From Algoriphagus sp. (GTDB taxonomy: Bacteria > Bacteroidota > Bacteroidia > Cytophagales > Cyclobacteriaceae): a DNA stretch of 64,000 nucleotides. Location: the NCBI RefSeq assembly GCF_030694375.1, contig NZ_JAUXYL010000023.1, positions 229,201 to 293,200 of the forward strand, in the 5' to 3' direction. This document shows, one piece after another, positions 15,462-24,058 of the stretch. A model generated the notes under the pieces. It ran no database searches and was not told where the DNA came from. It saw only the letters and a list, made by a program, of their open reading frames with translations. The position numbers and the translations under genes are program-made. Within the stretch, counting starts at the first letter, position 1. Every line of letters begins with the position of its first letter.

Positions 15462-16631
15462 ATGAATTACCTCTCCAAACGTAGAACCGCCTTAGGGGCT
15501 ATGTTCTTTTTCGTAGGACTTTGTTTCGCGAGTTGGGCCGCGAGAATCCCTGATATCCAAGCCAAATTTGAACTTTCTGAAGGACAGCTGGGCACTATGC
15601 TCCTTTTTTTACCTTTGGGGTCATTACTGGGGTTGCCTCTTGCAGGATGGGCTGTCCATCAGTATGGCAGTCGTAGAGTAATCATGATTGGAAGTTTTGC
15701 CTATGCTATGACATTGCCATTGATTGGTTTGAGTCCCTCTGTTTTTTTATTGATACCGGTTCTGATTCTTTATGGTTTACTCGGCAATGTGATGAATATT
15801 TCGCTCAATACACAAGCCTTGGATTTGGAGGATCAAATGGGCAAAAGTATTCTGGCATCTTTTCATGGACTTTGGAGCACAGCAGGTTTTGTGGGTGCGG
15901 GATTAGGTGCAGGAATGATTTTTATCAACATTCTTCCCGAACTTCACTTTTTGATCATCATGGGTATTTCATTTTTTATCATCATTGCTGCGCAGCGCTT
16001 TATTTTAAAAGAGCAAAAAGTATCTGAGGGCAGTGGTTTGGTGATAAAGAAACCGGATTCTTTGCTGTTAAGAATCGGCTTAATCGCTTTCCTAGGAATG
16101 ATGTGTGAAGGATGCATGTTTGACTGGAGTGGAGTTTATTTTAAAAAAGTCATTCTGGTGGATCCATCAATGATCGCTTTGGGCTATGTGGCATTTATGG
16201 GGGCGATGGCATCCGGGAGATTTGTTACGGATAAAATCGCCGCTCGATTTACGAAAGTGGCAGTCATCCAAGTAAGTGGAGTGTTGATTTTTGTAGGATT
16301 GGCTTTGTCAGTTGCTTTTCCTACCGTTTGGAGCGCAACCTTGGGCTTCTTGTTGGTTGGATTTGGAATTGCCTCCATTATTCCGCTTTCCTACAGCATC
16401 GCTGGTCGATCCAAATTATATAGCCCAAGTGTTGCCTTGGCCTTGGTGTCTACCATTTCCTTTTTTGGGTTTCTTTTGGGCCCCCCTTTGATTGGGTTTA
16501 TTGCTGAGTTATTTGACTTGAAAACATCCTTTGCATTAATTGCGGTCAGTGGAATTGGGATTACTTTGCTGTCCAGCATTAGAAAGCAGGTTTTTTTGAT
16601 CCCTCAAAAGGTTAAATCTATGGCAGCCTAA
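15462..16631 (+). CDS. MFS transporter
   Basis: A 389-residue protein with 12 predicted membrane helices. The loop after helix 2 (GWAVHQYGSRRVIMIG) is the MFS motif-A region, and the halves are joined by a hydrophilic loop near residue 190. The N-terminus (RRTALGAMFFFVGLCFASWAARIPDIQ) resembles the YbjJ-like group of unassigned MFS carriers. Its stop overlaps the start of the acyl-ACP thioesterase gene by one base (TAATG), so the two are coupled. Substrate unknown. Confidence 0.87.
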   Translation: MNYLSKRRTALGAMFFFVGLCFASWAARIPDIQAKFELSEGQLGTMLLFLPLGSLLGLPLAGWAVHQYGSRRVIMIGSFAYAMTLPLIGLSPSVFLLIPVLILYGLLGNVMNISLNTQALDLEDQMGKSILASFHGLWSTAGFVGAGLGAGMIFINILPELHFLIIMGISFFIIIAAQRFILKEQKVSEGSGLVIKKPDSLLLRIGLIAFLGMMCEGCMFDWSGVYFKKVILVDPSMIALGYVAFMGAMASGRFVTDKIAARFTKVAVIQVSGVLIFVGLALSVAFPTVWSATLGFLLVGFGIASIIPLSYSIAGRSKLYSPSVALALVSTISFFGFLLGPPLIGFIAELFDLKTSFALIAVSGIGITLLSSIRKQVFLIPQKVKSMAA

Positions 16632-17344
16632 TGGTAATTCCTGAAAATCTCCAGTTTCAATATGATTTCGAGGTTGGATCATTTCAGGTCCACCCTGATG
16701 GAAAAATCAGCTTAACATCATTGGCTGACCTTCTTCAGGAGATTGCCTGGAGACATGCTGATTCGGCTGATTTTGGAAGAAATTTGATGGACACCCATCA
16801 AATGTGGGTGCTTTCCCGCCTTGAAGTCAAAGTGAATAAGTTTCCAACATGGGGCGAGTCAATCCGGCTTTTCACAGGAGGAAGAGGTGCGGACAAGTTA
16901 TTTGCCTTCAGGGAGTTTCTGGTTTGGGATCGGAATGATCAACTCTTAGCAAGAGGTATGTCTTCGTGGCTTCTTCTAAATTCGGAAACCAAACGCATTC
17001 AACGTCCTGAGCAAGTTTTACCTCCGGCACTTTTTGATCCGAAAATGAAACCCGCTTGGCAGCCCGGCAAAATAGTCACCGGAGGTGAGTTAATCGCTGA
17101 AGAGGAAATTAAAGTCAGGCTTTCCGATTTGGATCTTTATAATCACGTTAACAATACGAGCTACGTCCGATGGGTAGAAAATCTACTTTTCGATCAGGGG
17201 ATTCGTCCGGAGAATATCGCCATAAATTATGTGGCCGAATGTATTCAGGGTGATAAAGTCGTCCTGAAACTTTTTGAAAAAGAGTCCAAATTTACAATTG
17301 AAGGCAAGGTGAATGAAAAAATCGTTTTTTTGGCTGAAGTCTAG
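16631..17344 (+). CDS. Acyl-ACP thioesterase
   Basis: A 237-residue double hot-dog protein of the plant FatA/FatB-like bacterial group, releasing fatty acids from acyl-carrier protein. Visible are the first hot-dog domain (SLADLLQEIAWRHAD, WVLSRLEVKV, W...GAD..FAFREF) and the second with SDLDLYNHVNNTSYVRW near residue 165-182, where Asn and His match the catalytic pair NxHxN of the family. It is translationally coupled to the MFS gene. The next gene is separated by a regulated promoter. Confidence 0.85.
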   Translation: MVIPENLQFQYDFEVGSFQVHPDGKISLTSLADLLQEIAWRHADSADFGRNLMDTHQMWVLSRLEVKVNKFPTWGESIRLFTGGRGADKLFAFREFLVWDRNDQLLARGMSSWLLLNSETKRIQRPEQVLPPALFDPKMKPAWQPGKIVTGGELIAEEEIKVRLSDLDLYNHVNNTSYVRWVENLLFDQGIRPENIAINYVAECIQGDKVVLKLFEKESKFTIEGKVNEKIVFLAEV

Positions 17345-17407
17345 CAAATCAATTTTTAAGAGATCTTTTAGGGAAAATCTCTGAAAATATTTGGATAACT
17401 TTTCTCA

Positions 17408-17453
17408 TGTGACCACTGTCACAATTTTTAATTTTGGAAAAGTCTGATTTTTG
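17408..17453 (+). promoter_or_regulatory. Perfect Crp/Fnr-type operator with -7-like box before the cytochrome gene
   Basis: TGTGACCACTGTCACA (17408-17423) matches TGTGA-N6-TCACA exactly. GATTTTTG (17446-17453), one mismatch from TAnnTTTG, begins 30.5 bp after its centre. This class II-like layout would put the activator next to the polymerase. The ATG of the cytochrome gene is at 17480. Confidence 0.72.
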
Positions 17454-17479
17454 TACATTACCATGATAGTACTAATCTT

Positions 17480-18532
17480 ATGCTCCAGCCTTTTGTTAAA
17501 TTGATCACTTTAGTCGTGGCTTTACTCGGTTTAGCTACAGCACTTGTGGGAGTGATCGGTTTTGTTGTTTTTATATCCTACTCCGGTATCCAACTCCCGA
17601 GTTTAACCGACGAAGAAAAATCAATTCCTCAGACTATTGCCGAAATCCCTGTAGTCAAAGCCCTTGCAGATCCTGCTGGAATGTGGAAATCCCCCGATTG
17701 GAATTCCGTAGATGCGGAACCCAATGCTATGGAAATTAAATACGGGAAAGAGCTGATTGCCAATACTTCTGAGTTTCTGGGTCCAAATGGTAAAGTTAAA
17801 GCCATATCAAATGGGATGAATTGCCAAAACTGCCATTTGCAAGCTGGAACAGCTCCTTTAGGAAACAACTACGGTGCTGTGGCGGCGACATATCCGAAAA
17901 TGAGGGCTCGCTCGGGAACTGAAGAGGATATTCAAAAACGAATAAACGATTGCTTTGAAAGAAGCTTAAATGGGCAGTCCCTCGAGCGGGATTCGAAAGA
18001 AATGGTTGCTATGGTTGCCTACATCAACTGGGTAGGGAAAGATGTGCCAAAGGGGGAGATCCCCAAAGGATCCGGACTTTACGAAGTGCCGGTTTTGGAT
18101 CGTGCCGCAGATCCATCAAAAGGGAAATTGGTTTACGAGAATCAATGTCAAAGCTGCCATGCAGCAGATGGACAAGGGATGGTCAGACCAGATGGCAAAG
18201 GGTACACCTATCCACCATTATGGGGTAAAAATAGTTACAATCATGGAGCTGGACTTTATCGACTGTCCAGGTTTGCAGGTTATGTGATCGCTAATATGCC
18301 CTTAGGCGCTTCTTTTCAAAACCCAATTCTCTCCGATGAGGAAGCTTGGGATGTCGCAGCCTACGTGAATAGCATGGATCGACCAAAAAAGGATCTTTCG
18401 CAAGATTGGCCTGACATTTCAAAGAAACCTGTAGATCATCCATTTGGCCCATTCTCTGATCAATTTACCGAAGCGCAACACAAATTTGGGCCATTCAAAC
18501 CCATTCAGGAAGCGAAAGCAAAATCAAACTAA
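17480..18532 (+). CDS. Dihaem c-type cytochrome, TsdA-like (thiosulfate dehydrogenase)
   Basis: A membrane helix at residues 8-33 anchors a periplasmic protein with two haem sites, CQNCH (115-119) and CQSCH (223-227). The segment between them, YPKMRARSGTEED then RINDCFERSLNG, has Cys158 where TsdA enzymes carry the cysteine ligand of haem 1, and the second domain keeps YPPLWGKNSYNHGAGLYRL. TsdA interconverts thiosulfate and tetrathionate. The family call is by motif; the direction of the reaction is open. It overlaps the second porin gene by one base (TAATG) and has a perfect Crp/Fnr-type operator upstream. Confidence 0.82.
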   Translation: MLQPFVKLITLVVALLGLATALVGVIGFVVFISYSGIQLPSLTDEEKSIPQTIAEIPVVKALADPAGMWKSPDWNSVDAEPNAMEIKYGKELIANTSEFLGPNGKVKAISNGMNCQNCHLQAGTAPLGNNYGAVAATYPKMRARSGTEEDIQKRINDCFERSLNGQSLERDSKEMVAMVAYINWVGKDVPKGEIPKGSGLYEVPVLDRAADPSKGKLVYENQCQSCHAADGQGMVRPDGKGYTYPPLWGKNSYNHGAGLYRLSRFAGYVIANMPLGASFQNPILSDEEAWDVAAYVNSMDRPKKDLSQDWPDISKKPVDHPFGPFSDQFTEAQHKFGPFKPIQEAKAKSN

Positions 18533-19884
18533 TGAAGCAAATCTTTTTGATTTCATTCCTCATTTTTGGTTTCTATAATTCCGGATTTGCGCAGGAGAAA
18601 AAAGTGGAACTTAGTGTCAATCCGGATATCCATTTCCGATCGTTTTGGATGAATACAAATTATCCCAAAAATGATTTTAAGGAGGATTATGCTTTAGGAA
18701 TGACCCTTAATCTCGGGGCTATTATTAAATATCAGGAAAATTGGAAGCTTCATGTTGGTTTTCGCTCTTTTGCAAATGTGGCAAGTTCAGAAATTTGGGA
18801 ACTAGATCAGGCTACAGGCCAAGGAAATCGGTATGAAACAGGGCTTTTCGATCTTCTTGATACCAGAAGTCGATTTTTCGGCAAACTGGAGACCTTATCA
18901 CTGGAGTTTTCGAAAGAAAAATTTGGAATAAAGGCAGGTCGAATGGAGATCAATTCGGATTGGATTAACGCTCAAGATGGGAGATTGTCTCCTACCGCAG
19001 TAGAGGGGGTTAATGCTTGGATTGCGCCGGATAAGGACTGGAAATTTTCTCTTTGGGGGATTGGCAGAATAAGTATTCGAGGAAGCAGCGAATGGCTTTC
19101 AGTGGGAGAGACAGTCGGCATTTATCCAGTGGGGAGGACTGTGTCCGGAAGACCTGCCCAATACTTTGGGAATACTTCAAGCGACTGGTTGGGTATCTGG
19201 GAAATAGATCGAAAAATGGCTTCAGACTCCAAAATCCACTTTTCAAATACCATTGCCCAAAATCTCTTTTCCACCTATTGGCTTTCTTTTGAAAAAAACC
19301 GAAAAATTGAATCAGGTATAGTGATAATGGGGCTGCAAAGTGGATTTCAACATGGAATCGGAGAAGGTGGCAATCCCAATCCAGATCTTAAATACAAAGA
19401 GGCGGATGATATAAATTACGCGCTTTCAGGAAGAATAGGGTGGAAAAACATGAAATGGACTACGCATTTGAATTATACGCATGTAGGGGGTGAGGGGCGC
19501 TGGCTTAGTCCAAGAGAATGGGGGAAAGATGCTTGGTATACTTTTATTCCAAGGGAGCGGAATGAGGGCTTTGAATCTGTAAATGCAGTGGTAGCTTATG
19601 GAGAGTATCGTTTTCAGAAACCACAGGTTACCCTTTATGGACATTTAGGTTTTCATTGGCTTTCTAAAACTGAGGACGCATTTGCCAACAAATACAATTT
19701 CCCAAGTTATCGACAGGTAAACCTCGGAGTGAAATTTCAAGCTAAAAAGGTTACAAACCTGGACTTTCATTTTATTTTGGTGAGAAAAGAGCCCTTGACT
19801 TCTAGTGACTTAAGTCCAAATCAAATTTATAACAAGGTTGAATTATTGCATTTTAATGGGATAATTAACTGGAGGTGGAATTAA
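18532..19884 (+). CDS. OprD-like outer-membrane porin (paralogue 2)
   Basis: Signal peptide (KQIFLISFLIFGFYNSGFAQ region) then a 430-residue beta-barrel-like sequence ending in an aromatic residue (INWRW followed by N). Shared landmarks with the gene at 12482 are IHFRSFWMNT, GNRYETGLFD, KAGRMEINS and SEWLSVGETVGIYPVGRT. Its start overlaps the cytochrome stop, so porin and cytochrome are made together; the porin probably admits a sulfur oxyanion or organic acid, which is inference. Confidence 0.72.
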   Translation: MKQIFLISFLIFGFYNSGFAQEKKVELSVNPDIHFRSFWMNTNYPKNDFKEDYALGMTLNLGAIIKYQENWKLHVGFRSFANVASSEIWELDQATGQGNRYETGLFDLLDTRSRFFGKLETLSLEFSKEKFGIKAGRMEINSDWINAQDGRLSPTAVEGVNAWIAPDKDWKFSLWGIGRISIRGSSEWLSVGETVGIYPVGRTVSGRPAQYFGNTSSDWLGIWEIDRKMASDSKIHFSNTIAQNLFSTYWLSFEKNRKIESGIVIMGLQSGFQHGIGEGGNPNPDLKYKEADDINYALSGRIGWKNMKWTTHLNYTHVGGEGRWLSPREWGKDAWYTFIPRERNEGFESVNAVVAYGEYRFQKPQVTLYGHLGFHWLSKTEDAFANKYNFPSYRQVNLGVKFQAKKVTNLDFHFILVRKEPLTSSDLSPNQIYNKVELLHFNGIINWRWN

Positions 19885-20019
19885 TAAATCATGGCCTGAT
19901 TAGGAATATTGAATCCGAATCCCCACCTTTGAGGAATCGAAGAAATGTTTTCGATACTTGGTGACAAGTCAGCATCGGTGATACACCTGCTTAAGTAGTA
20001 AATCAAGAGTTCTCCATTA

Positions 20020-20093
20020 CAGGTTTTAATTCTTCTTATTCTACTTTTTTAATTCATAAAATAACCTTATGTTGTTTACAGAATTAAAACCTG
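20020..20093 (+). repeat. 13-bp inverted repeat in the long leader of the desaturase gene
   Basis: CAGGTTTTAATTC (20020-20032) and GAATTAAAACCTG (20081-20093) are perfect inverted repeats separated by 48 bases of AT-rich sequence. The spacer 19885-20148 has no gene. The stem could shape the desaturase mRNA leader or be a protein site; no T-tract follows, so it is not a normal terminator. Confidence 0.6.
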
Positions 20094-20148
20094 CAGTTTA
20101 CAATCTTTACGAGAACCCTAGATTTTATTAACCCTAAATAATTTTATT

Positions 20149-21249
20149 ATTAAGACTATTCGATTTTCGGAATCAGAGCTATCTGATTTCTCAATTGCGC
20201 TTAAAAGTAGAGTCAATAACTACTTCAAATCTACCCAACAGTCCAAGTTTGCGAACAGAGAAATGATCATCAAGACTGTGGTCATGGTGTCTCTTTATTT
20301 CGTGCCTATTATTTTATTAGCCACAGGAGTAGCGACTCAGACCTGGCATTTATTCGCTTGCTATATCCTCAGTGGTTTTGGAATGGCAGGAATCGGAATG
20401 GGTGTCATGCATGATGCAATCCACGGTTCGTTTTCCAAAAACCCTACGGTAAACAAACTACTCGGCTATACCCTTAACATGGTAGGAGCCAATGCTACTG
20501 TTTGGAAACTGCAACACAATGTACTTCATCATTCCTACACGAATATTTCAGAAGGTGATGATGATATTAATGCGCCATTCTTTCTCAGATTCTCTCCAAA
20601 CGCTAAGAAAAACGCGCTACACCCCTACCAGCACTGGTATACTTGGTTTTTCTACGGTTTGTCTACGGTATCTTGGGTGACATCTAAAGACTTTATCCGC
20701 TTCACAAGATATTATAATATGGGTCTTATGAAAGGCAAAAATGTCTACAGAAACTCGATATTGAAGATATTAGCTTGGAAATTAGTATACTTTGCTTTCA
20801 TCCTAGGTTTACCGATTGCATTCTCTCCTTTTGGAGTCGGACAGATCTTACTCGCTTATTTAGTGCTTCATTTTATTACCGGATTGAGTATCTCTCTGGT
20901 ATTTCAGACTGCGCACATCATGCCAAATGTGGATTTTCCAGAGGCAGATGAGCATGGAATCGTAGAAGGTGAGCGAATGCTGCACCAGTTGGTTACTACT
21001 TCTAATTATTCCGAAGGAAGCCGGGTATTTGCCTGGATGATCGGAGGATTAAATCATCAAGTAGAGCATCACTTGTTTCCCGATATTTGTCATGTACACT
21101 ATCGGAAAATTGCCCCCATTGTAAAAGCCACTGCTGCTGAATACAATATCCCTTATCATACAAAAAAGACATTTTTTGATGCTTTGAAGTCCCACTATGA
21201 AATGCTCCGTTTTCTGGGCAATTCTGAAATGGTACCTGCCAAAGCCTGA
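20149..21249 (+). CDS. Membrane fatty-acid (acyl-CoA/acyl-lipid) desaturase
   Basis: Integral-membrane di-iron desaturase with the three histidine boxes HDAIHGS, HNVLHHSY and HQVEHHLFP, and four membrane helices. It introduces double bonds into acyl chains and keeps membranes fluid in the cold. The first ATG is at 20263, but the frame stays open upstream to a TAG at 20119-20121 and encodes KTIRFSESELSDF, ALKSRVNNYF and so on, which looks like the usual family N-terminus. No ATG, GTG or TTG exists there; ATT at 20149 is proposed. The helicase gene follows after 12 bases. Confidence 0.85.
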   Translation: MKTIRFSESELSDFSIALKSRVNNYFKSTQQSKFANREMIIKTVVMVSLYFVPIILLATGVATQTWHLFACYILSGFGMAGIGMGVMHDAIHGSFSKNPTVNKLLGYTLNMVGANATVWKLQHNVLHHSYTNISEGDDDINAPFFLRFSPNAKKNALHPYQHWYTWFFYGLSTVSWVTSKDFIRFTRYYNMGLMKGKNVYRNSILKILAWKLVYFAFILGLPIAFSPFGVGQILLAYLVLHFITGLSISLVFQTAHIMPNVDFPEADEHGIVEGERMLHQLVTTSNYSEGSRVFAWMIGGLNHQVEHHLFPDICHVHYRKIAPIVKATAAEYNIPYHTKKTFFDALKSHYEMLRFLGNSEMVPAKA

Positions 21250-21261
21250 TTTAATCCCACC

Positions 21262-22446
21262 ATGAATAATACAAGAAATAACACTGCGCCTTCCAGAGCA
21301 GGTAATGCAGACAGAAGGCAAGTGAAAAAGAAAAAAGAATCCACCTTGGATCCAAAGCTTTTTGTTAAAAAAGCAAAACCAAGTGGACAAGCCGGATTTA
21401 GGACAGAAAAAACTTTCGAAGACTTAAATTTGAATCCAAGACTTTTGTCAAACATTCTGGCAAAAGGTTACGAAACGCTTACTACCATTCAAGAACAATC
21501 CATCTTACCTCTTCTTGAAGGAAGAGATATGATGGCTATCTCAAAAACAGGTTCGGGTAAAACTGCTGCATTTTTGATTCCGATCATCGAGCATGCCCTG
21601 AAAGACCCAAGAAACTATACTGCATTGGTGGTTACTCCCACCCGTGAGTTAGCTCTTCAAATAGAAGAGGAGTTCAAAAGTTTGGTTCTGGGATTACAGT
21701 TGTATTCAGCCACTTTTATCGGAGGTACAAATATCAATTCGGATTACAAACAGCTTGAGCGTAAGCTTCAGGTCGTAGTAGGTACCCCGGGTAGATTACT
21801 GGATCTTGCGGCCAGGAAATTGTTGAAGCTCAATCAGGTTAATACCCTTGTTCTCGATGAGTTTGACAGAATGCTGGATATGGGTTTTGTCAATGACGTT
21901 AAAAAATTGGTCAATTTGATCGGTAAACGTGATCAGACACTACTTTTCTCAGCAACACTTGAACCTGCACAAAAGCAATTGATTTCTACACTTCTTCATA
22001 ATCCGATTGAAGTAATAGTAGAAAATGCCGGTGGAACCAACGAGAATATCGAACAGCAAACCATCAAAGTACCCGAGGGTGCTGAGAAGTTTGATTTGTT
22101 GTCAGGATTATTTAAAAGTCCTGAGATGGATAAAGTTATCCTATTTACAGAAACTAAGAGACTGGCCGACAGGCTGGCAAAAAAGCTGAATCAAGTCGGT
22201 ATCGCTGCAGGACAGATTCACGGAGATAAATCCCAGAATTTTCGGAACAAAATGATCGAAGATTTCAAAAAAGGGAATATACGGGTGCTGGTCGCAACTG
22301 ACGTTGCAGCCAGAGGTATCGATGTAGCTGATGTGTCCCATGTGATCAATTATCAGTTACCGATGACCATGGATGCATACATCCATCGTATCGGCAGGAC
22401 TGGACGAGCCGGTAAAATCGGCCACGCCATCACCTTTGTAAACTAA
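21262..22446 (+). CDS. DEAD-box RNA helicase (RhlE-like) with DEFD motif II
   Basis: After a basic tail (residues 1-50) the Q motif (F...GYETLTTIQEQSI), Walker A SKTGSGKT, PTRELALQ, TPGRLLD, motif II VLDEFDRMLDMGF, SATL and the C-terminal HRIGRTGRAG are all present. Motif II reads DEFD rather than DEAD. The protein ends at 394 residues, about a dozen after motif VI, without the C-terminal extension of RhlE or CsdA. Such helicases unfold mRNA and assist ribosome assembly at low temperature. It lies between the desaturase and the cold-shock protein, suggesting a cold-response operon. Confidence 0.92.
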   Translation: MNNTRNNTAPSRAGNADRRQVKKKKESTLDPKLFVKKAKPSGQAGFRTEKTFEDLNLNPRLLSNILAKGYETLTTIQEQSILPLLEGRDMMAISKTGSGKTAAFLIPIIEHALKDPRNYTALVVTPTRELALQIEEEFKSLVLGLQLYSATFIGGTNINSDYKQLERKLQVVVGTPGRLLDLAARKLLKLNQVNTLVLDEFDRMLDMGFVNDVKKLVNLIGKRDQTLLFSATLEPAQKQLISTLLHNPIEVIVENAGGTNENIEQQTIKVPEGAEKFDLLSGLFKSPEMDKVILFTETKRLADRLAKKLNQVGIAAGQIHGDKSQNFRNKMIEDFKKGNIRVLVATDVAARGIDVADVSHVINYQLPMTMDAYIHRIGRTGRAGKIGHAITFVN

Positions 22447-22456
22447 AAAACGCCTA

Positions 22457-22717
22457 ATGTCAAAAAATCAAAACACGTTCATTAAAAAGCAAAAGGCAGA
22501 GCTTAAGAAACGGAAGCAAAAGGAAAAACTTGAAAAAAAGTTGGATCGTAAGAGCCAGCCGAAAGATGGAAGCCTCGATAATATGATCGCTTACGTCGAT
22601 GAGTTTGGAAACTTCTCCGATACTCCACCTGAACCGCCAATTGTCAAAAAGACAAACCCAACACAAACAAATCAAAACAGAGTAAAAACAAATCAAAATT
22701 TCAAAAATCATGAATGA
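22457..22717 (+). CDS. Small basic protein linked to the cold-shock gene
   Basis: An 86-residue protein. Residues 1-40 are almost entirely lysine, arginine, glutamate and glutamine and probably form a charged helix; then comes the short conserved-looking motif SLDNMIAYVDEFGNFSDTPP and a disordered Asn/Gln/Lys tail. Its TGA overlaps the first codons of the cold-shock gene by eight bases (ATGAATGA), a coupled arrangement. Similar small proteins precede CspA genes in other Bacteroidota, from general recollection; function unknown, RNA binding is a guess from its charge. Confidence 0.75.
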   Translation: MSKNQNTFIKKQKAELKKRKQKEKLEKKLDRKSQPKDGSLDNMIAYVDEFGNFSDTPPEPPIVKKTNPTQTNQNRVKTNQNFKNHE

Positions 22718-22904
22718 AGGAACAGTAAAATTCTTTAACACTACCAAAGGCTTTGGATTCATCACTCCAGCAGATAACAGTGAAGATGTATTCGTACATC
22801 ACAGCGGTCTGGTACACGAGATCCGTGAAAACGACAAAGTGAAGTATGACCTGGTACAAGGAAAGAAAGGCATCAATGCCGTTAACGTGAAAGTTGTACA
22901 TTAA
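22710..22904 (+). CDS. Cold-shock protein, CspA family
   Basis: A 64-residue cold-shock domain with RNP1 KGFGFITP (13-20) and RNP2 VFVHHS (27-32), binding single-stranded RNA and DNA. Length and motifs are typical. It is the last gene of the desaturase-helicase-small protein group, overlapping the previous gene by eight bases and followed at once by a strong terminator. Confidence 0.95.
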   Translation: MNEGTVKFFNTTKGFGFITPADNSEDVFVHHSGLVHEIRENDKVKYDLVQGKKGINAVNVKVVH

Positions 22905-22924
22905 TCCTTAATGTCTCACGAGGT

Positions 22925-22956
22925 AAAAACCCCACAGGCCTGCCTGTGGGGTTTTT
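22925..22956. terminator. Bidirectional terminator between cspA and ldhA
   Basis: A perfect 15-pair stem, AAAAACCCCACAGGC / GCCTGTGGGGTTTTT, with a two-base loop and runs of A and T at both ends. The D-lactate dehydrogenase gene on the other strand stops six bases away. Confidence 0.95.
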
Positions 22957-22961
22957 CTTTT

Positions 22962-23957
22962 CTAAGTAGCTTTGATCTCGTTTTTCAATTTCAATCCTTT
23001 TTCAAAATCAGAAATATTGGACAAAGTGATTTTTGAGATTTGCTCTAAGGCCTCTTTAGTAAGGAAAGCCTGATGTCCTGTAATTAATACATTCGGAAAT
23101 GTCATCAACCTGGATATTTCCTCATCTTGCATGATTTCCTCTGATAGATTCTTGAAAAAAATATGCTCTTCTTGCTCATAGACATCGATGCCTAAGTAGC
23201 CAATTTTTCCTGTTTTGAGAGCTTTTATCACTGCCTTGGTATCAACCAACGCACCTCTACTCGTATTGATCAATGCTACACCGTCTTTCATTTGCGAAAT
23301 AGTTTCTGCGTTAATCATGTGGTGGGTTTCTGGAGTAAGCGGACAATGGAGGGAAACAATGTCGCTTCTGGAAAGCACTTTTTTTAGGGAATGGTAGGTT
23401 ACTCCCAGTGTTTTCATTTCTTCATTTTCATAAACGTCATTTGCGATTAGTTGACAACCAAATCCTTTTGCAATCCTGCAAAATGCTCTTCCGATTGCTC
23501 CGGTGCCAATCACACCGATCGTTTTACCATGGATGTTGACGCCGGTAAGCCCCTCCAGCGAAAAGTTGTTTTCCCGTACCCGATTGTAAGCTTTATGAGT
23601 TTTTCTGCTTAATGTTAAAATCAGTGCAAAAGCATGTTCAGCCACTGCTTCGGGGCTGTAAGCAGGCACTCTTACTACCGTGATTTCTTGTTCCGCTGCG
23701 GCATTTAGGTCGATTTGATTGTATCCTGCACACCGAAGTGCAATGAGTTTGATCCCCAATTTTTTTAATTCTTTCAGAATTTTAGCATCGATTTTATCAT
23801 TTACAAACGAACAAACTACTTCATGGCCTGCTGCCAAGGATAATGTGTCTTTGTCAAGCTTGACTTCGAAATAGCTAATATGATGTCCCGAGCCTGGCAA
23901 AAATTGATTAAAACTTTCCCTGTCGTATGATTTGGTGCTGAAGAATGCAATTTTCAT
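22962..23957 (-). CDS. ldhA: D-lactate dehydrogenase / 2-hydroxyacid dehydrogenase
   Basis: NAD-dependent reduction of pyruvate to D-lactate. The N-terminus (MKIAFFSTKSYDRESFN) is that of the LdhA group. The NAD fold shows GVIGTGAIGRAFCRIAKGFG near residue 148, SLHCPLTPETHHMI near 200, the catalytic Arg in NTSRGALVD near 233, Glu in DVYEQEE near 262 and His in TGHQAFLT near 294. At 331 residues it is full length. Transcribed alone, convergent with the cold-shock gene. Confidence 0.92.
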   Translation of the reverse strand: MKIAFFSTKSYDRESFNQFLPGSGHHISYFEVKLDKDTLSLAAGHEVVCSFVNDKIDAKILKELKKLGIKLIALRCAGYNQIDLNAAAEQEITVVRVPAYSPEAVAEHAFALILTLSRKTHKAYNRVRENNFSLEGLTGVNIHGKTIGVIGTGAIGRAFCRIAKGFGCQLIANDVYENEEMKTLGVTYHSLKKVLSRSDIVSLHCPLTPETHHMINAETISQMKDGVALINTSRGALVDTKAVIKALKTGKIGYLGIDVYEQEEHIFFKNLSEEIMQDEEISRLMTFPNVLITGHQAFLTKEALEQISKITLSNISDFEKGLKLKNEIKAT

Positions 23958-24058
23958 TTGATGCGATTTTTGTGTTTGTTTTTTAAAATCGGTAACCTTA
24001 ATTCAAAAAGTAGAAGATTAAAGTCAAATTATTTTTAGTTTCAGGAAAAATTCCAAAA

